Shown here one piece after another: positions 54,592 through 61,986 of a stretch of DNA of 64,000 nt (positions are counted from its first letter, which is position 1; the number at the start of each line of letters is the position of its first letter). The notes under the pieces are model-generated. The model ran no database searches and was not told the origin of the DNA. It saw nothing but the letters and a program-made list of their open reading frames with translations. Both the position numbers and the translations under genes were made by a program. Origin of the DNA: Azoarcus indigens (GTDB taxonomy: Bacteria > Pseudomonadota > Gammaproteobacteria > Burkholderiales > Rhodocyclaceae); NCBI RefSeq assembly GCF_004361735.1, contig NZ_SNVV01000026.1:1-64000 (forward strand), written 5' to 3'.

Positions 54592-56799
54592 ATGAAATTC
54601 GACCAGCCTGCGCAAAGCAATCCCATCGACCAGCTCAAGGTCGTCGGCCGCGCCACCGACCGCATAGACGGCCCGCTCAAGACCACCGGCACCGCGCCCT
54701 ACGCCTACGAGCAGTACCAGGCCGCCGCCAATCCGGCCTACGGCTACGTGGTCGGCGCCGCCATCGCCAAGGGCCGCATCGTCGCGATGGACGCCGGCGA
54801 GGCCCGCCATGCGCCCGGCGTGCTCGCCGTCATCACCGCCGACAACGCCGGCAAGCTGGGCAAGGGCAGCCGCAACACCGCCGCGCTGCTGGGCGGGCCG
54901 GAGATACAGCACTACCACCAGGCCATCGCCCTGGTGGTGGCCGAGACCTTGGAACAGGCCCGCGCCGCCGCCCAGCTGCTGCGGGTGGACTACGCCCGCA
55001 GCCCGGGCGCCTACGATCTGGCGGCGGTGCGCGACACCGCCACCGAACCGGCCGAGGCAATGCCGGACAGCCGGGTGGGCGACTTCGACGGCGCCTACGC
55101 CCGCGCGCCGGTGAAGCTGGACGCCAGCTACAGCACGCCGGACCAGGCCCACGCGATGATGGAGCCCCACGCCACGCTGGCCGCCTGGGAGGGCGACAAG
55201 CTCACCGTCTGGACCGCCAACCAGATGATCGCCTGGGCGCGCACCGACCTCGCCGAGACCCTGGGCCTGCCGGAAGACAAGCTGCGGGTGGTGTCGCCCT
55301 ACATCGGCGGCGGCTTCGGCGGCAAGCTCTTCCTGCGCGCCGACGTGGTGCTCGCCGCGCTGGGCGCCCGCGCCATCGGCCGGCCGGTGAAAGTGGCGCT
55401 GTCGCGGCCGCTGATGTTCAACAACACCCCCCACCGGCCGGCCACGCTGCAGCGCATCCGCCTGGGCGCCGAGGCGGACGGCCGGCTCACCGCCATCGCC
55501 CACGAGAGCTGGTCCGGCGACCTGCGCGGCGGCGGCCCTGAGCTGGCGGTGCAGCAGACCCGCCTGCTCTACGCCGGCGCCAACCGCCTCACCGCGCTGC
55601 GGCTGGCGGTGCTGGACCTGCCGGAGGGCAACGCCATGCGCGCGCCCGGCGAGGCGCCCGGCCTGATGGCGCTGGAAATGGCGATGGACGAGATGGCGGA
55701 GAAGCTGGGCCTGGACCCGGTGGCCTTCCGCATCCTCAACGACACCCAGGTGGACCCGGAGAAACCCGAGCGGCCCTTCTCCCAGCGCCGCCTCGCCGAC
55801 TGCCTGCGCAGCGGCGCCGAGCGCTTCGGCTGGCACGCCCGCCGCAGCCCCGGCAGCCGGCGCGAAGGCAACTGGCTGATCGGCCTGGGCGTGGCCGCCG
55901 CCTTCCGCAACAACCTGGTGATGAAGTCCGGCGCCCGCGTGCGGCTGGACCGCCACGGCATACTCACCGTGGAGACCGACATGACCGACATCGGCACCGG
56001 CAGCTACACCGTCATCGCCCAGACCGCCGCCGAAATGCTGGGCCTGCCGCTGGACAAGGTGGTGGTGCGCCTGGGCGACTCCGACTTCCCCGTCTCCGCC
56101 GGCTCCGGTGGCCAGTGGGGCGCCAACAGCGCCACCGCCGGCGTCTATGCCGCCTGCGTGCGGCTGCGCGAGCGGGTGGCCGAACGCGCCGGCATCCCTC
56201 CCGCCGAGGCCAGCTTCGCCGACGGCCAGGTGCGCGGCGGCGGCGGACGCGGCATGACGCTGGCGCAAGCGGCGGCGGAGGGCGAACTCGTCGCCGAGGA
56301 CAGCATGGAGTTCGGCGACCTCGACAAGCGCTACCAGCAATCCACCTTCGGCGCCCACTTCGTCGAGGTGGCGGTGGATTACGCCACCGCCGAGACGCGG
56401 GTGCGGCGCATGCTGGCGGTGTGCGCCGCCGGCCGCATCCTCAACCCCAAGTCCGCCCGCAGCCAGGTCATCGGCGCGATGACCATGGGCGTGGGCGCGG
56501 CGCTGATGGAAGACCTCCACATCGACAAGCGGCAGGGCTTCTTCGTCAATCACGACCTCGCCGGCTACGAGGTGCCGGTGCATGCCGACATCCCGGCGCA
56601 GGAGGTGGTCTTCCTCGACGAGACCGACCCCATGTCCTCGCCGATGAAGGCCAAGGGCGTGGGCGAGCTGGGCATCTGCGGCGTCGGCGCGGCAGTGGCC
56701 AACGCCATCTACAACGCCACCGGCATGCGGGTGCGGGACTACCCGATCACGCTGGACAAGCTGCTGCCGGGCATGCCGGAACGGGCGGAACTGGGCTAG
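54592..56799 (+). CDS. paoC: Aldehyde oxidoreductase molybdenum subunit PaoC
   Basis: Catalytic subunit binding molybdopterin cytosine dinucleotide. The 735-residue protein starts three bases after paoB. It has the N-terminal aldehyde oxidase a/b hammerhead domain (about 25-150) and cofactor loops (YIGGGFGGK, MRAPGEAPG, DIGTGSYTV, SGGQWGANSA). The active-site glutamate lies in KGVGELGICGVG near the C-terminus. No dedicated insertion chaperone (PaoD) follows; the next gene is convergent. The aldehyde substrate range is not predictable. Confidence 0.94.
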   Translation: MKFDQPAQSNPIDQLKVVGRATDRIDGPLKTTGTAPYAYEQYQAAANPAYGYVVGAAIAKGRIVAMDAGEARHAPGVLAVITADNAGKLGKGSRNTAALLGGPEIQHYHQAIALVVAETLEQARAAAQLLRVDYARSPGAYDLAAVRDTATEPAEAMPDSRVGDFDGAYARAPVKLDASYSTPDQAHAMMEPHATLAAWEGDKLTVWTANQMIAWARTDLAETLGLPEDKLRVVSPYIGGGFGGKLFLRADVVLAALGARAIGRPVKVALSRPLMFNNTPHRPATLQRIRLGAEADGRLTAIAHESWSGDLRGGGPELAVQQTRLLYAGANRLTALRLAVLDLPEGNAMRAPGEAPGLMALEMAMDEMAEKLGLDPVAFRILNDTQVDPEKPERPFSQRRLADCLRSGAERFGWHARRSPGSRREGNWLIGLGVAAAFRNNLVMKSGARVRLDRHGILTVETDMTDIGTGSYTVIAQTAAEMLGLPLDKVVVRLGDSDFPVSAGSGGQWGANSATAGVYAACVRLRERVAERAGIPPAEASFADGQVRGGGGRGMTLAQAAAEGELVAEDSMEFGDLDKRYQQSTFGAHFVEVAVDYATAETRVRRMLAVCAAGRILNPKSARSQVIGAMTMGVGAALMEDLHIDKRQGFFVNHDLAGYEVPVHADIPAQEVVFLDETDPMSSPMKAKGVGELGICGVGAAVANAIYNATGMRVRDYPITLDKLLPGMPERAELG

Positions 56800-56809
56800 C
56801 GCGGCGCGC

Positions 56810-57361
56810 CTACTCTTCCGCCAGCCGGTCGCGCCGCAGCATCTCGTTGGCCGTCTTCAGCTCCTGCTCGATCAGCAGCAGGCGCTCGTCCAGCTGGCGG
56901 ATGGCCAGTTCGGCGCGCACGTTCACCTCGTGGTCCACCTCGGCATCCAGCCGGTCGCGCAGCGCCTGGCGCTTCTGCGACATCATGATGATGGGCGCCT
57001 GCACCGCCGCCAGCATCGACAGGATGAGGTTGAGGAAGACGTAGGGATAGGGGTCGAAGGCGTCGTGCCGGGGCCCCAGGATCTCGGTGTTGAGCAGCGC
57101 CCAGAAGGCCAGCAAGGCGATGAACAGCAGGATGAAGGTCCAGGAACCGCCGAAATCGGCGATGGCGTCCGCAGTGCGTTCGCCGAAGCTGCGGTTGTCG
57201 TCGAACTCGCGGTTGAGGTCGCGCGGCGTGCCCAGGCGCTTGAGCACCTTCTCCACCACCTTGCGCTCGCTGGGGCTCAGCCTGGCCCACTCGTTGCGGA
57301 AGATCTCCTGGGCCATGCTGTCGCCCGGATTGACCTGCGCGATCTCGGCACTGCTCTTCAT
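56810..57361 (-). CDS. DUF1003 membrane protein
   Basis: A 183-residue membrane protein of unknown function. Two membrane helices (about 73-93, WTFILLFIALLAFWALLNT, and about 105-128) flank the conserved DPYPYVFLNLILSMLAAVQAPIIMMSQ block that defines DUF1003. A charged C-terminal helix (RLLLIEQELKTANEMLRR) looks like a coiled coil. The ATG follows AGGAG; a longer frame to 57544 has no ribosome site. It is convergent with paoC. Confidence 0.9.
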   Translation of the reverse strand: MKSSAEIAQVNPGDSMAQEIFRNEWARLSPSERKVVEKVLKRLGTPRDLNREFDDNRSFGERTADAIADFGGSWTFILLFIALLAFWALLNTEILGPRHDAFDPYPYVFLNLILSMLAAVQAPIIMMSQKRQALRDRLDAEVDHEVNVRAELAIRQLDERLLLIEQELKTANEMLRRDRLAEE

Positions 57362-57805
57362 CCTGGACTCCTGCGGTGGGATTCTCGGCGAGAATGTTGC
57401 GGCCTCGCAGCCGGCGAACGGCCGGCACGCCGGCGCAGTGTAGAACACGCCACCACCGCCCGTAGAACGGCGGAAACAGCGCCACCCTGCCCCGGGGTGG
57501 CCCCGCTGCCCATCTTCTTCGCCTGGATCCTGGCGTGACGCCACCTGCCCGCATCGGCACAGCCACGGAACGATGCGGTTGGCATGGCGCAGGGCCGGCA
57601 GCCCCTGACGGGCACGGTAGCGCCCCCTCCCCGCCCGGCAGCAGGCCGGCGACGGTCGATTACCCGCCCGCTCCGCTGCGCTTGGCGCGAACCGGAAGCG
57701 CCGGCAGCGCCTCGACTCGAACCACCCGCACCGGACCGCTCGGCGACTACAGACGCCCGCCTGTGCAATTCGACGCCTCAGGCGCGAGCGATGCGCACGC
57801 CCCGC
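57362..57805. other. Gene-free stretch
   Basis: About 440 bases between the DUF1003 start and the end of the GntR gene. Only short GC-rich hairpins (for example around GCCGGCGAACGGCCGGC) are visible; no gene or RNA can be supported. Confidence 0.5.
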
Positions 57806-58402
57806 TCACGCCCGGTGCAGCGCCACCCCGGCCCGCGCTGGCGGGCAGACCAGCGACTGCCGGCGCTCACCGGCATAGCCCTGCCATATGCGCTGCGCCT
57901 GCGCCCCGTCGTGCCGGGCGAGCGCATCGCCCAGCGCGGTGGCGATAGTGGAGAACAGCGCCGCCTCCTTGCGCTGGTAGGCAGGGCCGCCGGCCAGCAG
58001 CAGCTTCTCCCGCAACAGCATCACCAGTTCGCTGGCATAACGGTTGCCGGCGGCTTGCAGCAGGGCCTCGTGGGAGAGGGGCGCGGCGCCCTCCTCCTTC
58101 AGCGCTGCTTCGTTCAACGCAAAGCCTTCCAGCAGCTCCAGCACGTCCAGCAGCGCCGCCACATCCGCAGCGGAGAATGCCGCCACGCAGCAGCCCCGGC
58201 GCGGCTCGATCTGCAGCAGGCCTTCGTGCGCCAGCACTTTCATCGCCTCCCGCACCGGCGTGCGGCTGACGCCATAGCCCTGCGCCAGCCTGGCCTCGTC
58301 CAGCGGGCAGCCGGGCGCCAGTTCGTGGGCGAGGATGCGCTCGCGCAGCGAGGCGGCAATGGCTTCGTACAGCGCGTGGGGGCGCAACAGGGCTTCGTTC
58401 AT
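57806..58402 (-). CDS. GntR/FCD-family regulator
   Basis: A 198-residue regulator. The N-terminal winged helix (about 8-75) includes LDEARLAQGYGVSRTPVREAMKVLAHEGLLQIEPRRG, a classic GntR/FadR-type motif. The C-terminal FCD ligand domain (about 85-190) is helical with MLLREKLLLAG and ends in a short hydrophobic tail. FCD regulators usually respond to small organic acids. Its orientation matches the genes from 58959 rightward, so it may control that methylcitrate-type set, although a repeat-rich gap of about 560 bases intervenes. Confidence 0.9.
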   Translation of the reverse strand: MNEALLRPHALYEAIAASLRERILAHELAPGCPLDEARLAQGYGVSRTPVREAMKVLAHEGLLQIEPRRGCCVAAFSAADVAALLDVLELLEGFALNEAALKEEGAAPLSHEALLQAAGNRYASELVMLLREKLLLAGGPAYQRKEAALFSTIATALGDALARHDGAQAQRIWQGYAGERRQSLVCPPARAGVALHRA

Positions 58403-58529
58403 TTCGGGGTTCTCCGTTTGCCGGCCTAGAGGCAGTGAATCAGCACCAGGCCCGTCAAAGTGTTTGCAGCAAGTGCGAGCAGATCGCCGCGCGACGCCTC
58501 CCGCAGGCAACTACCGCCTCGCGGCAGGG

Positions 58530-58757
58530 TCCGCCCCCTCCCCCTCGCGGGGGAGGGCTGGGGAGAGGAGGAGCGCCCGTCAGGGCGCCAAGCGGTCGAG
58601 CGATCGTCTAGGCGCCAGCGATCGTCTGAGCGCCGTGCCCCCTCTCCCCCGGCCCCCGCTCCGCGCCCCGGCCCTGTGGCATGCATGCCACAGGGCGCTC
58701 CGGCGGGCGAAGCGGTGCTTCGCTTTTTCCGCCTACGCCCCGCGAGGGAGAGGGGAG
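58530..58757 (+). repeat. Dispersed intergenic repeat, copy 2 (full length)
   Basis: Begins with the hairpin CCCTCCCCC-TCGC-GGGGGAGGG (about 58537-58558). Then come a GGGGAGAGG block, two tandem 18-base units built on AGCGATCGTCT (58599-58634), and the core CCCCGGCCCTGTGGC...GGCGCTCCGGCGGGCGAAGC...CGCCCCGCGAGGG (58666-58757) that matches the repeat at 32810. It occupies the gap between the GntR gene and the isocitrate-lyase-family gene. Confidence 0.75.
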
Positions 58758-58958
58758 CCAATGCGCGGCTTCGATGGTGGGTACGGATGCCTGCACGGCA
58801 AAAAAACGCTGCCGTACCTGCTCCAGCATCTGCGGTGATTCAGTCAGATCAAGCGGCCAAGCGCCTGCCCAGGAGCGCGCCCGAAACCGCTGCCCGATGC
58901 CTGCGCCACCAGCATCCGGCCCGGCGGGGCCGACGCCTGCCCGATAGGCCGCCACACC

Positions 58959-59819
58959 TCACGCATACCGCTCATCCAGCGCATCCCATTCCGGCTTCCC
59001 CACCAAGCGCTGGCGTTCGGCGAAGGGCGTGACCAGTCCGCTCGACTCCGTCACCGCCTTCTCGTCGCGCAGCACCGTCAGTGCCTTCTGCATGCCGGCC
59101 AGCGCGCCCTGCAGCGCGGCGTTGGCGTAGAGCACGAGGCCGTAGCCCAGCTCGCCCAGTTCGGTGGCGTTGAAGATGGGCGTCTTGCCGCCGATGACCA
59201 TGTTCATCAGCTGCGGTCGCGGCAGCAGCCGGGGCAGCGCGCGCACCTCCTCGGCGCGGGTCACCGCCTCGACGAAGAGGATGTCGGCGCCGGCCTCGGC
59301 GAAGCGCAGCGCGCGGTCTACCGCGGCGTCGAAGCCGTGCACCGCGGCAGCGTCGGTGCGGGCCATGATGAGCAGGTCCGCGTCGCGCCGGGCGTCGGCG
59401 GCGGCCTTGACCTTGGCCACCGCTTCCTCGGTGCCGATCACACCCTTGCCGTTGAAGTGGCCGCAGCGCTTGGGCGCCACCTGGTCCTCCAGCTGGATGC
59501 AGTCGGCGCCGGCGCGCTCCAGGGTGCGCACGGTGTGATAGACGTTGAGGGCGTTGCCGAAGCCGGTATCCGCATCCACCAGCAGCGGCAACGAGACGGC
59601 ATCGCGGATGCGGGCGGTGTGGTCGGCAATCTCCGCCAGGCCCATGAAGCCCTGGTCCGGCATGCCGAACCACATGTTGGTGACGCCGGCGCCGGTGATG
59701 TAGAGGGCCTCGAAGCCGAGGTCCTCGATGACCTTGGCGGACAGCGCGTTGAAGGCGCCGGGAACGATGACGCCGCGGCGCGCTTCGACCAGCGCTCGGA
59801 GTTGCTTGCGGGTGGACAT
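58959..59819 (-). CDS. Isocitrate lyase/PEP mutase family enzyme (PrpB or dimethylmalate-lyase type)
   Basis: A 286-residue TIM-barrel lyase of the ICL/PEPM superfamily. It shows the metal-binding LPLLVDADTGFG and ARTDA, and the catalytic-loop cysteine in KRCGH, the signature of C-C bond lyases. With prpF and acnD next to it, 2-methylisocitrate lyase (yielding pyruvate and succinate) is the natural reading. However, the start (RGVIVPGAFNALSAKVIEDLGFEALYITGAG in pieces) and several other segments are closer to the 2,3-dimethylmalate lyase/oxaloacetate hydrolase branch than to the E. coli PrpB sequence I recall. The ATG follows AGGAG. The frame is open upstream through the repeat and is rejected there. 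Confidence 0.87.
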   Translation of the reverse strand: MSTRKQLRALVEARRGVIVPGAFNALSAKVIEDLGFEALYITGAGVTNMWFGMPDQGFMGLAEIADHTARIRDAVSLPLLVDADTGFGNALNVYHTVRTLERAGADCIQLEDQVAPKRCGHFNGKGVIGTEEAVAKVKAAADARRDADLLIMARTDAAAVHGFDAAVDRALRFAEAGADILFVEAVTRAEEVRALPRLLPRPQLMNMVIGGKTPIFNATELGELGYGLVLYANAALQGALAGMQKALTVLRDEKAVTESSGLVTPFAERQRLVGKPEWDALDERYA

Positions 59820-59943
59820 GGTGGGCTCCTGGGTTGGTGTTGGCTCAGGGGGCATGGCCCCGGGTTGTTCGGTTGGTGGAACTGCGGGCCGGGTGGGCCA
59901 GCGGGAGGGTTGGAAGCGGGCCGGCCCGGGCTTCCCTCTTCTC

Positions 59944-60100
59944 CCCCACGCGCAGGCGGAGCGATGCCTCGCCCGCCGGAGCGCCCGGTGGCCAGAAGGC
60001 CGCGGAGCCGGGGGCGGGCGAAGAGGAGAAAGGCTCACGCAGCCGCCCCTTAGGGGCGCCCCCTCTCCCCGGCCCTCCCCCGCGAGGGGGGAGGGGGAAA
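59944..60100 (-). repeat. Dispersed intergenic repeat, copy 3 (inverted)
   Basis: Read on the minus strand: hairpin CCCCCTCCCCCC-TCGC-GGGGGAGGG, a GGGGAGAGGG block, a GGCGCCCCT/AGGGGCGGC dyad, then GGGCGCTCCGGCGGGCGAGGC and CGCTCCGCCTGCG. Block order matches the copy at 58530-58757. It lies between the prpF and isocitrate-lyase-family genes. Confidence 0.7.
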
Positions 60101-60190
60101 ACCTGCGCGGGCAGTCGGGCAGTCGGGCACGCTGGCGACCCGCGCTGGCATGCCGTCGGCTCATCCGGGCTGCGCTCCACCGCGTTCGCG

Positions 60191-60258
60191 GCTTGTGTCT
60201 CAGCAATGCCCTCGGCTTGTGTCTCAGCAATGCCCTCGGCTTGTCTCTTCAGCATTCG
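60191..60258 (+). repeat. 24-base tandem repeat, nearly three units
   Basis: Two identical copies of a 24-base unit beginning GCTTGTGTCTCAGCAATGC (60191-60214 and 60215-60238) are followed by a diverged third copy to about 60258. It sits in the same gap as repeat copy 3, 58 bases from the prpF stop codon. It is not part of a gene. Confidence 0.85.
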
Positions 60259-60315
60259 CGCTGAGTTGCCGCAGTGGGGAGCGGTGCGCCTCCGGGCGCA
60301 TCAGCCCCGGCCTCG

Positions 60316-61503
60316 TCAAAACGCATCCCCCGGCACCCGCACCCAGCCCTCCATCAGCACCCGCGCCGAGCGGCTCATCAGTGCCTTGGTGATCCTCCAC
60401 TGCCCATCCTCCAGCCTCGCCTCCGCGCCGACGCGCAAAGTGCCGGAGGGGTGGCCGAAGCGGACGGCGCTGCGCGCTCCGCCGCCGGCGGCGAGATTCA
60501 CCAGCGTGCCGGGGATGGCGGCGGCGGCGGCGATGGCGACCGCGGCGGTGCCCATCATGGCGTGGTGCAGCTTGCCCATGGACAGCGCCCGCACCAGCAG
60601 GTCGACGTCGCCGGCGCGCACCGGTTTGCCGCTGGAGGCGACGTAGTCCCTGGGCGGGCCGACGAAGGCGACCTTGGGCGTGTGCTGGCGGCCGGCGGCG
60701 TCGGCGGCGTCGCGGATCAGGCCCATGCGGACGGCGCCGTGGGCGCGTATGGCCTCGAACATGGCCAGCGCCCTGGCGTCGCCGTTGATGTCCGGCTGCA
60801 GCTCGGCGCCGGTGTAGCCGAGGTCGGCGGCGTTCAGGAAGATGGTCGGGATGCCCGCGTTGATCAGCGTCGCCTTCAGTACGCCGACGCCGGGCACCGC
60901 CAGGTCGTCCACCAGCCGGCCGGTGGGGAAAATGGCGCCGCCCTCGCCCTCCTCCGCCGGGTCGAGGAACTCCAGCTGCACCTCGGCCGCCGGGAAGGTC
61001 ACCCCGTCCAGCTCGAAATCGCCGGTCTCCTGCACCTGGCCGTCGCTGATGGGCACGTGGGCGACGATGGTCTTGCCGATGTTCATCTGCCAGATGCGCA
61101 CGGTGGCGACGCCGTTGCGCGGCACCCGGGCGGCATCCACCAGCCCGCCGGCCAGCGCGAAGGAGCCGACCGCCGCCGACAGGTTGCCGCAGTTGCCGGA
61201 CCAGTCGACGAAGGCGCTGTCGATGGCGACCTGGCCGAAGAGGTAGTCCACGTCATGCTCCGGCCGCGTACTCCTGGCCAGGATCACCGCCTTGCTGGTG
61301 CTGGAGGTGGCGCCGCCCATGCCGTCGGTCTGCTTGCCATAGGGATCGGGGCTGCCGATCACCCGCAGCAGCAGCCGGTCGCGCGCCGCGCCGGGCTGTT
61401 GAGCGGCAGGCGGCAAGTCCTGCAAGCGGAAGAACACGCCCTTGCTGGTGCCGCCGCGCATGTAGGTGGCGGGGATCCGGATCTGTGGCGGGTGGTGGCT
61501 CAT
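60316..61503 (-). CDS. prpF: PrpF, aconitate/methylaconitate isomerase family
   Basis: Works with AcnD in the alternative 2-methylcitrate pathway of propionate breakdown, isomerising the 2-methylaconitate made by AcnD so that it can be hydrated to 2-methylisocitrate. The 395-residue protein starts IRIPATYMRGGTSKGVFF, with KQTDGMGGATSSTSKAVI and the conserved cysteine segment SGNCGNLSAAVGSFA, all typical of PrpF (diaminopimelate-epimerase fold). The ATG is the natural start. It follows a broken DUF559 gene and acnD on the same strand. Confidence 0.94.
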   Translation of the reverse strand: MSHHPPQIRIPATYMRGGTSKGVFFRLQDLPPAAQQPGAARDRLLLRVIGSPDPYGKQTDGMGGATSSTSKAVILARSTRPEHDVDYLFGQVAIDSAFVDWSGNCGNLSAAVGSFALAGGLVDAARVPRNGVATVRIWQMNIGKTIVAHVPISDGQVQETGDFELDGVTFPAAEVQLEFLDPAEEGEGGAIFPTGRLVDDLAVPGVGVLKATLINAGIPTIFLNAADLGYTGAELQPDINGDARALAMFEAIRAHGAVRMGLIRDAADAAGRQHTPKVAFVGPPRDYVASSGKPVRAGDVDLLVRALSMGKLHHAMMGTAAVAIAAAAAIPGTLVNLAAGGGARSAVRFGHPSGTLRVGAEARLEDGQWRITKALMSRSARVLMEGWVRVPGDAF

Positions 61504-61505
61504 TC

Positions 61506-61819
61506 TCAGTTCGTCCTCATGTCCAGGGGTGCTTCCAGCGCGGTCCAGATGGTGCTCAGCACAGCGTCCGCACGGATCAGCACGTCGTCATTCCAGAAGC
61601 GCGGCACGGTGTATCCCTGCGCCTGCAGCCAGGCGTCCCGCCGCTCGTCGTGGTGGCTGCCGTTGTGCTGACCGCCATCGAGCTCCACCACCCGCCGAGC
61701 GGCTGCTGGCGGCGGAACTTCTGCCCGCCCGGACGGTGCGCCCGCAGGTGGTACCATAGCAGGCGCTCGGCATCGGTCATGTGCTGGCGCAGGTGCTTGG
61801 CGAATTGGCGCTGGTGCAT
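61506..61819 (-). pseudogene. Broken DUF559 (endonuclease-like) gene
   Basis: Family members read RxMTxAERxLWxxLR...KFRRQxPIGxYIVDFVC...LVVELDGGQH...WLxxxGxxVLRFWNxxV. Here the first part (HMTDAERLLWYHLRAHRPGGQKFRRQQPLGG) is in one minus-strand frame and the rest (RRVVELDGGQHNGSH, then AWLQAQGYTVPRFWNDDVL) is in another. The YIVDFVC segment with the expected catalytic acidic residue is absent. An internal deletion near 61700 that shifted the frame explains this. It sits between acnD and prpF and should not yield an active nuclease. Confidence 0.82.
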
Positions 61820-61986
61820 GGCTGAGGCCTCTCGAGGAGCTTTTTTCCCAGGGAAGGGATGACATGGAGCAGTCATAAAGCATATCGAGAGAGCCGAGCG
61901 GAAGACTGGCGGCGCGATGGTGCTGGACGGCTGCCCCCTCTGCCCCGAGGGGAGAGGGCAGCCCACGCCAAATCCCGCGCCCACGC

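Noticed and set aside
60078-60100. Rho-independent terminator after prpF.
   Set aside because: The hairpin lacks a T-run in the direction of transcription and is part of the dispersed repeat.
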